Positions 8,549 through 16,276 of a DNA stretch of 64,000 nucleotides are shown here, in pieces; the first letter of the stretch is position 1, and each line of letters starts with the position of its first letter. A program made the position numbers and the translations under genes. A model generated the notes under the pieces. The model had not been told where the DNA came from. It ran no database searches and worked only from the letters and a program-made list of their open reading frames with translations. Source of the DNA: Phenylobacterium sp. NIBR 498073 (lineage in GTDB: Bacteria > Pseudomonadota > Alphaproteobacteria > Caulobacterales > Caulobacteraceae); the NCBI RefSeq assembly GCF_027286305.1, contig NZ_CP114599.1:1302001-1366000 (forward strand). Direction: 5' to 3'.

Positions 8549-9619
8549 CTAAGCCGGCGCAAGCGCCTCGGCGATCTGGCGCGCGGTCTCACGTGCGGAT
8601 CGCATGACGCCCGTCAAGGTCGCGGACGCAAAGCCCGTCCACTCGCCATAGCCGACTAGCCACAGGCGCGGCTCCTTGACTGAGCGCGTGCCCTCGACCG
8701 CCACACGTCCGGACGGTTCAACTACGTTCAGGTCGGCCAGATGCTGCAGGGCCGGTCGGAAGCCGGTGCACCAGATCACTGCATCCACCTCGGTTTCCCG
8801 CCCGTCGGGCCACACGACACCGCGAGGGGTGAAGCGCCCGAAAGGACGGACCGCCTTCAGCACGCCGCGGTCGCGGGCCGCCCTCACGGGCGGCACCATG
8901 ACGACATCGCCGAGCCCGCCCGGAGGCGGCGCGTCGGCGCCGATCCCTTGCTTTGCCTGCCAGCGAGCGGTGGCCCGCTCGAACAGCACGCGGCCGTCCA
9001 CGTCATCCGGGAGGAAGGTCGGCGGTTCCGGTGTCACCCAGGTTGCGTCGGCGACCTGCGACACCTCGGCGAAAATCTGCGCCCCGCTGTTGCCGCCGCC
9101 GACCACCAGTACCCGTTGGCCCTTGAAGACCTCGGGGTTTCGATATTGCGCCGAGTGGATCTGCACGCCTTCGAAGCGCGGCTGGTCGGGATAAGGCGGC
9201 CAGTAGGGCGCGCGCCAAGTGCCGGTTGCGCTAACCACGGCTCGAGTTCGCCATGTGGCGGGGCAGGTCTCGACCACGAGCGCACCCGCCTCCGCGTGGA
9301 CGAGGTCAACCTCGGCAGGCCGGATGACCGGCAGTTCGTAGCGCGCCTCATACGCGGTGAGATATGCGATCACCTCATCGCGGGTCGGATAGGCTTCGCC
9401 GCTTGACGGCATGGGCCAACCGGGAAGCGAGCTCCACTCAGCGGGCGAGAACAGCCGAAGCGAGTCCCAGCCGTGGCGCCAAGCCCCGCCGGGGTCGGGC
9501 TCGCCATCGACGATCGCAAAGCGCAGGCCAGTCCGGCGCAGGAAATATCCTATGGCGAGCCCAGCCTGGCCGCCGCCGATGACGATGACGTCGAAGCTCG
9601 TTGGAGAGGACTTCGTCAT
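8549..9619 (-). CDS. arsO: ArsO-like flavin-dependent monooxygenase / NAD(P)-binding oxidoreductase
   Basis: A 356-aa FAD- and NAD(P)H-binding protein. The N-terminal dinucleotide motif is [16 protein letters not shown]; a second Rossmann GxGxxG-like motif, [12 protein letters not shown], lies near residue 170. SATGTW and WCTGF are the typical late motifs of flavin monooxygenases of the YhiN/CzcO group. Similar proteins occur in ars operons under the name ArsO; their reaction is not firmly known. It faces the arsR operon tail to tail. Confidence 0.8.
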   Translation of the reverse strand: MTKSSPTSFDVIVIGGGQAGLAIGYFLRRTGLRFAIVDGEPDPGGAWRHGWDSLRLFSPAEWSSLPGWPMPSSGEAYPTRDEVIAYLTAYEARYELPVIRPAEVDLVHAEAGALVVETCPATWRTRAVVSATGTWRAPYWPPYPDQPRFEGVQIHSAQYRNPEVFKGQRVLVVGGGNSGAQIFAEVSQVADATWVTPEPPTFLPDDVDGRVLFERATARWQAKQGIGADAPPPGGLGDVVMVPPVRAARDRGVLKAVRPFGRFTPRGVVWPDGRETEVDAVIWCTGFRPALQHLADLNVVEPSGRVAVEGTRSVKEPRLWLVGYGEWTGFASATLTGVMRSARETARQIAEALAPA

Positions 9620-9732
9620 GCGTATTTGCCTCCTGTAGTCGGCAATACCTCAAGATGGAGCCTGGGGCGCTGCTCAGCATCCCCCGCCGGTCTCTCGATT
9701 TTCTGAGACTGGAAGTTGATAGTTGACCCCGA

Positions 9733-9769
9733 GCGCCGGCGGTAGCGGCCGGCTGGCCGAAGCCGGCGC
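9733..9769. other. GC-rich hairpin between XRE gene and arsO
   Basis: GCGCCGGC (9733-9740) pairs with GCCGGCGC (9762-9769) around a 21-nt loop that has its own GGCC pairing. It lies just downstream of the leftward XRE gene and upstream of arsO. No U-tract follows, so a terminator role is uncertain. Confidence 0.3.
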
Positions 9770-9790
9770 GATGCTTCGCGACCCAAATAC

Positions 9791-9994
9791 CTAGCCGACG
9801 AGCTCTGCCAGCGGCGCGGCCAGAGCCCCGGCGATCTTCTCCAGCACAGTGATCGTCGGATTGCGAACGCCCCGCTCGACGCCAGAGACGTAGGTGCGAT
9901 GCACGCCTGCGCGGTCGGCGAGGTCCTCCTGCGAGATGCCCTGAGCCTCCCGCAGCCGCTTCACGTTGAGCCCCACTCGCCGACGCACGTCCAT
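9791..9994 (-). CDS. Small XRE-family transcriptional regulator
   Basis: A 67-aa protein that is almost only a helix-turn-helix: VGLNVKRLREAQGISQEDLA, then RAGVHRTYVSGVERG and a third helix region ending in ITVLEKIAGAL. This is a Cro/C1-like DNA-binding domain with no ligand domain, typical of phage, restriction-modification control or accessory-island regulators. It is divergent from the membrane protein gene at 10118, with a perfect inverted repeat in the gap, and may repress it and itself. Confidence 0.85.
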   Translation of the reverse strand: MDVRRRVGLNVKRLREAQGISQEDLADRAGVHRTYVSGVERGVRNPTITVLEKIAGALAAPLAELVG

Positions 9995-10032
9995 GGCCCG
10001 AAGGGGCCGGGACGCAGCCTTTTGATCTACAG

Positions 10033-10103
10033 CCTATGAGTCTCAATTGAGTTGACTGCTCGCCACTGCGTATGGCTGCTCAACCTCCAGTGAGACTCAT
10101 AGG
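10033..10103. repeat. Perfect 13-bp inverted repeat in the XRE/membrane-protein gap
   Basis: CCTATGAGTCTCA (10033-10045) is matched exactly by its reverse complement TGAGACTCATAGG (10091-10103), 45 bp apart. The left arm overlaps a smaller palindrome CTCAATTGAG (10042-10051). The arms lie between the leftward XRE gene and the rightward gene at 10118, so paired regulator binding sites or a leader hairpin are both possible. Confidence 0.6.
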
Positions 10104-10117
10104 ATACGGAGAAAGCA

Positions 10118-10753
10118 ATGGGTGCGGGCGGCCAGAGCCAAGACGAACAGGCGAAGGGGATACTGGCGCCGGCCAGCCAGAAGGTGTGGGTGATCACCAT
10201 CGGGGTCGCCTGCCTGATCGCGGGCGTCATTATCACCAACACGCGGAATGGCGGAGACGAGCATAAGAGCGTCGTCGGGAGCGCAGACACCTCGGCGGCC
10301 TCCGCCACCCTGACAGAGGAAGCGACCGCCATCTGGACGCAGTTCGAGACTTCGGCTCAGGCTTGCGATCAGGCGAGCGACCGGGTGAAGGCCGAACTGC
10401 AATCGCCGGACGGGACGCCCTATTCGACCTATCCCCTGGCGAAGGACGCCGTCTATGCCTGCGACGCCGCCACGAGCGCCATCTTCGCGCTTGAGCCGCC
10501 GAAGGGCGCGCCGGACGCCCTGAAGGCGGAGTTTCAGACTGCGCTCAGCGCCTGCTACCGGGCCTACCGGGGCAAGCAAAACGTCTTCCAGCGCCTCACC
10601 AAAGTCTTGGACGGCGACGCGCGGCCATCGACCATGCAGGCGGTTCAGAACGAGATGCAGACGGCCGAGGGCCACATGGTAACCTGCGTGCCCGGCCTGA
10701 TGGCCGCCGTCGAACAGGCGACCGGCAAGTTCCCCGAACCCGCACAGCGGTGA
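10118..10753 (+). CDS. Single-pass membrane protein with extracytoplasmic domain, unknown
   Basis: A 211-aa protein. One strong hydrophobic segment, VWVITIGVACLIAGVII (about residues 24-40), follows a short cytoplasmic tail. The remainder is hydrophilic and helical with five spaced cysteines (QACDQ, YACDA, SACYR, VTCVP among them), suggesting disulfides in the periplasm. No family is recognised. GGAGAAAG precedes the ATG. The gene ends at the stop of the convergent terminase gene. Confidence 0.65.
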   Translation: MGAGGQSQDEQAKGILAPASQKVWVITIGVACLIAGVIITNTRNGGDEHKSVVGSADTSAASATLTEEATAIWTQFETSAQACDQASDRVKAELQSPDGTPYSTYPLAKDAVYACDAATSAIFALEPPKGAPDALKAEFQTALSACYRAYRGKQNVFQRLTKVLDGDARPSTMQAVQNEMQTAEGHMVTCVPGLMAAVEQATGKFPEPAQR

Positions 10754-12202
10754 TCACCGCCGCACCACCTCTCGGCGCTCGACCACCTGTCTTCGCTCAG
10801 GCGTTCGGCGCACCAGCGGCCCGCTACGGGCGTTGCGGCCGGTAAGATAGTCGAGCGCCTGGCTGGTCGCATCGACCTGGTCGTCGTGCTTGCCAGCAGG
10901 GAAGGCGAGCAGCTCCCTCACATACTCCCCCAGCCAGGGCGCTTCCTGGGGCAGGTGTACCTGTCCCGCTTCGAAGCGCGCGGACTGCGCCTCCAGTCGC
11001 ACGCGCTTCTCATGATAGGGCCGGATCAGGATCGGGCGCAGAAGGCCGGCCCGCCGCAAGTCCTGCCCCAGCGCCCGCCCAAGCTCGGTGTCTTCGATGA
11101 TGGTCGTGTCGGCCTCCCAGCGCATGGCGACATCAACGATGGTGCGACGCAGATCCGGCGCCTCCAGCCGGTCGCGCACGACATCGAGCAGATAGTAGTC
11201 GAGCCCCTTGGCGCCCCACACCTGACCGACCGACCAGTCCGAGGTCTCGTTCAAGGTCGAGGCCGTATCCCAGGAGACGATGACCCGGTCGAAGGTCTCG
11301 GGCAGGGCGTCGCAGTACCTCAGCCACTCGCGCCGAATGACGTTGCCGCCAGCCGGCGCCGGCTGCTGCTGGTACTGGGCCTGGAAGAGCAGACTGCCCT
11401 GGGCGCGGCGAAGCTCGTTCAGCACCTCGATCGGTTCGCGCTCGGGCATGAGGAGATCGCCAGCGCGCCGACAATGCATGTCGCCGCGACGACCACTTAA
11501 CGGGTGGACCGTGTCCTCGGTGGCGATGGCGGGGAAGGAGACCACCTCCCAGTCACCGCGCTCCAGCACGTGGCCGACGAGATCGTCTTCGTGCAGCCTC
11601 TGCATGATGATCACTACCGCCCCGCGGGTCTTGTCATTGAGACGGGTGATCAGGGTGTTGTCGAAGAAGTCATTGACCCGCCGGCGCGACGCCTCCGAGA
11701 GGGCGTCCAAGCCCTTCAGAGGGTCATCGACAATGATGACGTCCGCCCCGCGGCCGAGGATTGCGCCGCCCACGCCCGAGGCGAAGCAGGAGCCGAAGCG
11801 CGAGGTTCGAAGCTCCAGATCCCGGAGCCGGGCCATCTGGGTGTCGGGGAACAGCGACTGATACCAGTCGCTCTCGGCGATTGCCCGACGCTTGATGCTG
11901 AAATCCCGCGCCAGGTCCTCGGTGTGCGAGACGCAGATCATCTTCAGGGTCGGATCATGCCCCCAGAGGAACATCGGCCAGGCGATGGTCGCCAGGACCG
12001 ATTTTCCCGACCTAGGCGGGACATTAATGATCAGCCGGCGGCATTCGCCGCGCATGACGCGGGCGAGCTGCCAGGCGATCGCCTCGTAATGCCAGCCCAT
12101 GACGAACTGGGTTCCGGGATCGATGTCCCGGAACACGCGCTGTACGAAGGCCAGCAGATCCTGACGTAGAACGGCTTCGAGAAGCCTTGTCCGATCAGAC
12201 AC
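10754..12202 (-). CDS. Phage terminase large subunit
   Basis: A 482-aa packaging ATPase/nuclease. Walker A is VPPRSGKS (residues 61-68), Walker B VIIVDDPLKG near 155, and the coupling region includes IIMQRLHEDDL. The C-terminal RNase H-like nuclease has the first Asp in VSWDTAS, an acidic residue in IIEDTELG, and the last Asp in HDDQVDATSQ. It would motor DNA into a prohead and cut it. The start is a GTG overlapping the end of the DUF5681 gene by 8 bp. No portal, protease or capsid gene follows, so the module is orphaned here. Confidence 0.92.
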   Translation of the reverse strand: MSDRTRLLEAVLRQDLLAFVQRVFRDIDPGTQFVMGWHYEAIAWQLARVMRGECRRLIINVPPRSGKSVLATIAWPMFLWGHDPTLKMICVSHTEDLARDFSIKRRAIAESDWYQSLFPDTQMARLRDLELRTSRFGSCFASGVGGAILGRGADVIIVDDPLKGLDALSEASRRRVNDFFDNTLITRLNDKTRGAVVIIMQRLHEDDLVGHVLERGDWEVVSFPAIATEDTVHPLSGRRGDMHCRRAGDLLMPEREPIEVLNELRRAQGSLLFQAQYQQQPAPAGGNVIRREWLRYCDALPETFDRVIVSWDTASTLNETSDWSVGQVWGAKGLDYYLLDVVRDRLEAPDLRRTIVDVAMRWEADTTIIEDTELGRALGQDLRRAGLLRPILIRPYHEKRVRLEAQSARFEAGQVHLPQEAPWLGEYVRELLAFPAGKHDDQVDATSQALDYLTGRNARSGPLVRRTPERRQVVERREVVRR

Positions 12203-12617
12203 CGGCGCCTCCGCGGCCGAGCCGTCGCAGCGCTTCGGCGAGGAGTGCGGCGTCCTCGTCGGTCATGCCCTCGCCGTCGGCGTCGGTCTTCGGCTCCAGG
12301 GCCGAGAGCATGTCGACGATCATCGGAAAGGTCCTGATCGCGATCTTTGGATCGTTGACGGCGGCCCCCATCATGCGGCGAAGGACCGCTTCCATGACCG
12401 TGAGTTCCCGGTCGCCCGCTGAGATTGAGCTTTTCAGGACCTCGACGAGGATCTGGTGGAGCTCGTCCTTTAGCGACGGCGGCTTCTTCGCCCGCCGTCC
12501 CGCGGGGTTAGGGGATGGGCCGCCCTTCTTCCACTGGTGCTCCTTGCCGATGTTCTTGTAGCCGGGCTTGCCGTCACCGGGCTGACGGCCGGCAGGCTGA
12601 TTGCGGTGCTTTCCCAT
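12195..12617 (-). CDS. DUF5681 domain protein (terminase-associated)
   Basis: A 140-aa protein with the DUF5681 N-terminal signature, here HQWKKGGPSPNPAGR, preceded by a basic Gly/Lys-rich start. The helical C-terminal half is acidic. Proteins of this family are commonly encoded just upstream of large terminases and may act as a small-terminase or DNA-binding partner; that role is inference. ATG 12617 is preferred over the upstream frame extension to 12698, which overlaps the methyltransferase. Confidence 0.75.
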   Translation of the reverse strand: MGKHRNQPAGRQPGDGKPGYKNIGKEHQWKKGGPSPNPAGRRAKKPPSLKDELHQILVEVLKSSISAGDRELTVMEAVLRRMMGAAVNDPKIAIRTFPMIVDMLSALEPKTDADGEGMTDEDAALLAEALRRLGRGGAGV

Positions 12618-12627
12618 GACGGCGACC

Positions 12628-14013
12628 TCACGCGGCGGCCGCGGACGAGGCCGCGCGCTGGTCGAGGAGGGCCTCCAGGGTGAGGCCGGTCTCCTCATGG
12701 ATCATGGGGCGATCCACGACCGCCTGCAGCCGGCGAACCGCCACCTCGAAGTAGATCGGGTCGATCTCGACGCCGACGCCCACCCGGTTCACCCGGTTGG
12801 CGGCGACGATGGTCGAACCGGTGCCCATGCAGGGGTCGAGGACCACATCCCCGACGTTCGTCACGTCCAGGATCGCCTCGGACAGAAGCTGGACCGGTTT
12901 GACGGTGGGGTGAGCCTCCAGCGCGGCCTTCCGATCGACGCCGAACTGAGCCATGCCGCTGCTGGACCACAGGGTCGTCCGATTGCGGCCGTGCTTGCCG
13001 AGCTGGACGTTGTTGACGGCAATGCGCTCACCCTTGGCCAGCACCAGCACGAATTCCACCTGGTGGCGGTAGATGCCGCCCATGCCGCCGGCGGTCTTGT
13101 CCCAAGCCACCGTGCAGATGTGGCTCAGCCCCAGCGACCGCGTGGCCTGGGTGAGGCCGTACATTCCGCGGTGGTCGATGAAGAGGAAGACCGCGCCGTT
13201 CTGGACGACGTGCGGCACCGAGGCTCCCAGCAGCTCGGTGAAGAAGCTGATCGCCTCCGGCTCGCTCATGGAGGCGCCTTCGACGAAGTCCTTATGCCTG
13301 GCGCTGACGACGCCCTCGATGGGCACCAGGCCGTAGGGGACATCGGAGAACAGCATCCGGACCGGCCTTCCACTAAGCGCCTGGCCGATGATGGCCGGAT
13401 CCTTCGCGTCGCCGCAGACGAGCCGATGCGCCGGCGCGCCATCGGCGGCGGGGTCGAAGATGAAGGCGTCGCCATGCCGGAGGAGGGAGGTCTTCTCCGC
13501 CGTGGGGATGTCGTCGTCGGCCGGCTTGTCGAAGCCGGAAAGGAGCAGGCCGTCGATCTTGCCCATCGGGAGCAGAGTGTGGGCGACCAGATCCGGGTCG
13601 ATCTGAATCAGGCCCTCGACGCTGAGCTTAAGCTGCTCGACGTCCCATTGCCCCATCTCCAGCAGGGCGTGATGGGCGATGCGGAACGTCTCGACCTCCG
13701 CTTCGCTCAAGTGGTCAGCGCGCTGGACGTAGACGGTGGTGTGGCCAAGCGTCTTCAGCGCCTCCCAGAGGAGGTGGCCGTCGATGATGCGGTTGGCCTT
13801 GTCGACCAGGATCGGGGCGACCACGCCGAATCGGCGAATGGTCGAGACGAGCTTGTCGAGCTTGCCGCGCGGGTGTTTGCGCACCCGACGCTCGGCAGGC
13901 TTCAGCTGGTCGATTGGTATCTGTGCGAAGGTGGAAGGACGCTCAGATTGTAGAGCTGTCGAGGTCTGGGGGCGCTGGCGAACGCGCACGGCGTTCGAGT
14001 TTGGCTGGGGCAT
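12628..14013 (-). CDS. ParB-like nuclease domain fused to beta-class DNA methyltransferase
   Basis: About 461 aa. The N terminus (residues 30-110) is ParB/Sulfiredoxin-like: IPIDQLKPAERRVRKHP and IIDGHLLWEAL. The C-terminal part is an N4/N6 amino-methyltransferase with motif IV SDVPYG (a variant of DPPY) before motif I DPCMGTGSTIVAA, the order of the beta class. Such ParB-MTases are frequent in phages and prophages. ATG 14013 is chosen because GGAGG sits five bases upstream; GTG 14058 has no good ribosome site. It is the first gene of the leftward MTase-DUF5681-TerL unit. The Val in motif IV is unusual, so activity is not certain. Confidence 0.88.
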   Translation of the reverse strand: MPQPNSNAVRVRQRPQTSTALQSERPSTFAQIPIDQLKPAERRVRKHPRGKLDKLVSTIRRFGVVAPILVDKANRIIDGHLLWEALKTLGHTTVYVQRADHLSEAEVETFRIAHHALLEMGQWDVEQLKLSVEGLIQIDPDLVAHTLLPMGKIDGLLLSGFDKPADDDIPTAEKTSLLRHGDAFIFDPAADGAPAHRLVCGDAKDPAIIGQALSGRPVRMLFSDVPYGLVPIEGVVSARHKDFVEGASMSEPEAISFFTELLGASVPHVVQNGAVFLFIDHRGMYGLTQATRSLGLSHICTVAWDKTAGGMGGIYRHQVEFVLVLAKGERIAVNNVQLGKHGRNRTTLWSSSGMAQFGVDRKAALEAHPTVKPVQLLSEAILDVTNVGDVVLDPCMGTGSTIVAANRVNRVGVGVEIDPIYFEVAVRRLQAVVDRPMIHEETGLTLEALLDQRAASSAAAA

Positions 14014-14583
14014 TTGGGCCTCCGAGAAGACGTGAACCCGGCCATCGACGTCGTTCACCTCATTTCAGAGGCGCCAGTTCGTTGATTAGCCAGCTTCGCC
14101 GCTGCTCAGAACCATTCGGTCCCAAAATGCCGCTCACTGTCCGTTGGGTGTGCGGACATCGGCATGCTGGCGCGATTCGGCGAGTTGTGAAGATTGGGGC
14201 AGTTTCTGTGTCAAAGCGGACCCCCCAATCTATAGGGGGCGATGTCTCAGTTGGGCTCATCAGAGACATTGGGAATGTCTGCCTTAGGGCAGCGGAGCTG
14301 GTCGCTATCGCTTTCGTCGCCTAGTACCCGCTGCAAGACGTCGACGTAGGCTCGGGGATGACGTTGAGACTGCGGCGTGCCCTGACCTAGGTTCGTTCAG
14401 CCGACGTTCCGCCAGCGCGGAGGCGCTCGGAGGCCAGCGTTCCGGCTTGGCGATAGGCTGCCTGGTCGCGTTGCGACCAAACTTGACTCTAGAGACGACA
14501 GTCGGACTCGCGCTAACGTTGTTGGAACCCACGCCGCGACCGGGAATTACCTTGCCTTCATATATCATCATGATAGTCAGCCG
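14014..14583. other. 570-bp stretch with no supported gene
   Basis: It lies between the ParB-methyltransferase start and the DUF4258 toxin start. Short open frames occur (for example 14305-14571 minus, 88 codons) but none resembles a family. A C-run/G-run hairpin-like segment is present near 14221-14240, and the toxin-operator palindrome lies at 14563-14575. Probably promoter DNA for both flanking units. Confidence 0.5.
14563..14575. promoter_or_regulatory. Palindrome upstream of the DUF4258 toxin, related to the 15.4-kb operators
   Basis: TATCATCATGATA is a 13-bp odd palindrome ending 8 bp before the toxin start. It shares the TATCA-C-TGATA skeleton of the three sites downstream of the antitoxin, so the HTH antitoxin is a candidate ligand. 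Confidence 0.5.
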
Positions 14584-14904
14584 GTGACGGCTACTGGAGG
14601 GTGGTCAAGAGCTGAGGCAACGCGCCGGATTCGAAGCTGCGCTTCGATGCGGCGCCTTAATGCGCACTGGAAAGAATTTGCGCTCGCTCAACTGGCGGAA
14701 TGCGGACTGTGCTCCGGAGACGTCTATCACGTCCTTAGACGAGGGCGAGTTGTGAAGACGCCCACGAGTTTGTCGAAGGGCGCTCATCGATGCGAGATCG
14801 CCTCGTGTACGCCGAACTCGCGTCGAACTGTTGTGGTCACGGTCGTTCTGAACGGCGGCCGTGATTTGAAGATTATGAACGTGTGTTGGAAGGAACCGTC
14901 ATGA
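14584..14904 (+). CDS. DUF4258 protein, probable toxin of a type II TA module
   Basis: A 106-aa basic protein. The C-terminal two thirds fit DUF4258: AQLAECGLCSGDVYHVLRRG, then a strand-rich RCEIASCTPNSRR and a terminal IMNVCWKE. DUF4258 proteins resemble RelE/MqsR-like toxins and are often paired with an HTH antitoxin. Here the stop overlaps the start of such an HTH gene (ATGA at 14901-14904), which strongly supports a TA pair. The start is GTG 14584; ATG 14647 would remove the N-terminal helix. RNase activity is inference. Confidence 0.68.
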   Translation: MTATGGWSRAEATRRIRSCASMRRLNAHWKEFALAQLAECGLCSGDVYHVLRRGRVVKTPTSLSKGAHRCEIASCTPNSRRTVVVTVVLNGGRDLKIMNVCWKEPS

Positions 14905-15359
14905 CCAAGCGCTCCGACGTGGGATACCACTACACCCAATGCGGTCTGGATGACGTCTATCTGGTGAACCTGCCTTCTGCGTTCGATCGGGCTGGCGACA
15001 CCACGATCACATTCCCCAATATTAACGAGCTGCATGCCGTGATCCGAGAACAGGTCGCCCTGAAGCTCTCACGTCTGAATGGCCGCGAGATCAAATTCCT
15101 GCGCACGGAGCTGGGGCTGACCCAGGCCGCGCTGGCAAGACACCTTCATAAGGACTCGCAGACCGTGGGCCGGTGGGAGCGCGGCGAGACGGATATCGAC
15201 GGCGCGTCCGAGACATTGCTACGGGTCATGGCGCTCGAGGACACCTCGGTGCAGGGGACTTCCGTGCGCGAACTGGGGCAACGCGTCGTCGCCCCAGCAG
15301 GGCCTACACCCTATCGCATCGAAGCTTCCGACCCGGAGCACTATCGACCGGCGGCTTGA
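14901..15359 (+). CDS. HTH antitoxin / XRE regulator (YgiT-MqsA-like)
   Basis: A 152-aa protein. The N-terminal part carries YHYTQCGLDDVYLVN, a segment seen in HTH proteins coded next to DUF4258. The HTH is at about residues 70-100 (ELGLTQAALARHLHKDSQTV, then GRWERGE). ATG 14901 follows AAGGAA and overlaps the toxin stop. It probably neutralises the toxin and represses the operon through the TATCA-C-TGATA palindromes; three of these lie just downstream of it, which is unusual for a simple TA repressor. Confidence 0.8.
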   Translation: MTKRSDVGYHYTQCGLDDVYLVNLPSAFDRAGDTTITFPNINELHAVIREQVALKLSRLNGREIKFLRTELGLTQAALARHLHKDSQTVGRWERGETDIDGASETLLRVMALEDTSVQGTSVRELGQRVVAPAGPTPYRIEASDPEHYRPAA

Positions 15360-15369
15360 TCGTTTTCGA

Positions 15370-15386
15370 CCTATCACCGTGATAGG
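15370..15386. promoter_or_regulatory. Palindromic operator 1
   Basis: CCTATCACCGTGATAGG is a perfect 17-bp odd palindrome, 10 bp after the antitoxin stop. It has the same half-site as operators 2 and 3 and resembles phage-repressor operators in size. Confidence 0.65.
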
Positions 15387-15402
15387 TCGCATTGCGAATC
15401 GA

Positions 15403-15417
15403 CTATCACCATGATAT
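15403..15417. promoter_or_regulatory. Palindromic operator 2 (imperfect)
   Basis: CTATCACCATGATAT keeps the half-site with mismatches. Its centre is 32 bp from operator 1 and 28 bp from operator 3, roughly three helical turns each. Confidence 0.55.
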
Positions 15418-15427
15418 TTCCGAGTTA

Positions 15428-15448
15428 CACCTATCACGGTGATAGGTG
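15428..15448. promoter_or_regulatory. Palindromic operator 3
   Basis: A perfect 21-bp odd palindrome with arms CACCTATCAC and GTGATAGGTG around a G. It lies about 40 bp upstream of the small protein gene at 15490 and upstream of the Thoeris operon. Confidence 0.65.
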
Positions 15449-15489
15449 CGCGTTTGCTTGGCGGCGGCGCGAGACAACGAGGACAACGC

Positions 15490-15678
15490 ATGGCGAAGAA
15501 TACTGGCGACGGCTTCCGTCGCGGCGCTGTTACCGGTCGTACCCAGTTCGAACGACCCGACGGAATGTTTCAGAAGCGCGATGAGCGCACAGGGCACTTC
15601 ATGGAGGTCAAGCAATCTCCGGGAAAGTTCAAAGGTGTCGCGACTGAGCCTGACGGCCGCGACACCGAGAACTCCTAA
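15490..15678 (+). CDS. Small basic protein, conserved but uncharacterised
   Basis: A 62-aa Gly/Lys/Arg-rich protein. The repeating pattern GRTQFERPDG, KRDERTGHFMEVK and GKFKGV looks like a small-protein family seen widely in proteobacteria without known function. ATG 15490 is preferred; the frame extends upstream to 15439 but into operator 3. It sits between three operators and a terminator, so it may be the main target of the palindromes. Confidence 0.62.
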   Translation: MAKNTGDGFRRGAVTGRTQFERPDGMFQKRDERTGHFMEVKQSPGKFKGVATEPDGRDTENS

Positions 15679-15687
15679 GTCCCGAAA

Positions 15688-15719
15688 GAGGCCCGCTTCA
15701 CGCTTGGGTGGCGGGCCTC
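15688..15719. terminator. Hairpin terminator before the Thoeris operon
   Basis: GAGGCCCGC (15688-15696) pairs with GCGGGCCTC (15711-15719) over a 14-nt loop, right after the stop at 15678. The T-tract is weak, so termination may be partial and allow read-through into thsB. Confidence 0.6.
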
Positions 15720-15766
15720 TCATTCAACGCGCACTCGCGCACCTTACATCAACAAGGGAAACAGCG

Positions 15767-16264
15767 ATGGCGCGGCGCGTCTTCTTCAGCTTCCATTTCG
15801 ACAACGATTTCTGGCGAACCCAGCAGGTCCGCAACATGAACGCGCTGGAGGGTCAGCCCCTCTGTACCCCGAATGCCTGGGAAGAGGTGAAGCGCAAGGG
15901 CAAGGACTCCATCGAACAGTGGATCGACGACAACATGAGCGGCAAGAGCTGCGTCGTGGTTCTGGTCGGCGCGCAGACCGCCGAGCGTCCGTGGGTGCGC
16001 CGCGAGATCGTCAAGGGATGGGACGCCGGCAAGGGCGTCGTGGCCATCCGCGTCCACAAGCTGCTCAATTCCAATGGCTACGCTGCGAGTGCTGGCGATA
16101 ACCCGCTCGACAGGATCAACTACGGCTCCACCGGCAAGAAGCTGTCGGCGATCGCTCCGATTTATTCGCCGGCAGGCGCGGACAGCAAGGCAGCTTACGC
16201 CACGATCAAGGACAACATCGAAGACTGGATCGAGAAGGCAATCGCGATCCGCAAGGCCAGCTGA
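15767..16264 (+). CDS. thsB: Thoeris TIR protein ThsB (DUF1863/MTH538 type)
   Basis: A 165-aa TIR-like protein. It begins RRVFFSFHFDNDFWRTQQVR, the ThsB/DUF1863 opening. SCVVVLVGAQTAERPWVRRE carries the candidate catalytic Glu80. ThsB proteins sense phage and make a cyclic ADP-ribose isomer from NAD+ that activates ThsA. ATG 15767 is chosen; the longer open frame upstream crosses the terminator and operators. The second TIR gene begins 12 bp downstream. Confidence 0.86.
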   Translation: MARRVFFSFHFDNDFWRTQQVRNMNALEGQPLCTPNAWEEVKRKGKDSIEQWIDDNMSGKSCVVVLVGAQTAERPWVRREIVKGWDAGKGVVAIRVHKLLNSNGYAASAGDNPLDRINYGSTGKKLSAIAPIYSPAGADSKAAYATIKDNIEDWIEKAIAIRKAS

Positions 16265-16276
16265 CGGAGGACGACC

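Noticed and set aside
14305..14571. 88-codon minus-strand frame starting inside the toxin operator
   Set aside because: Low-complexity, no family, and its start lies within a palindrome that is better explained as an operator.
15370..15448. CRISPR-like repeat array
   Set aside because: Only three short palindromes with unequal spacing; each is itself symmetric, and there are no cas genes or spacer-sized units.
15446..15766. Upstream extension of the first TIR gene
   Set aside because: It crosses the operators and the terminator hairpin and gives non-homologous residues; start is at 15767.
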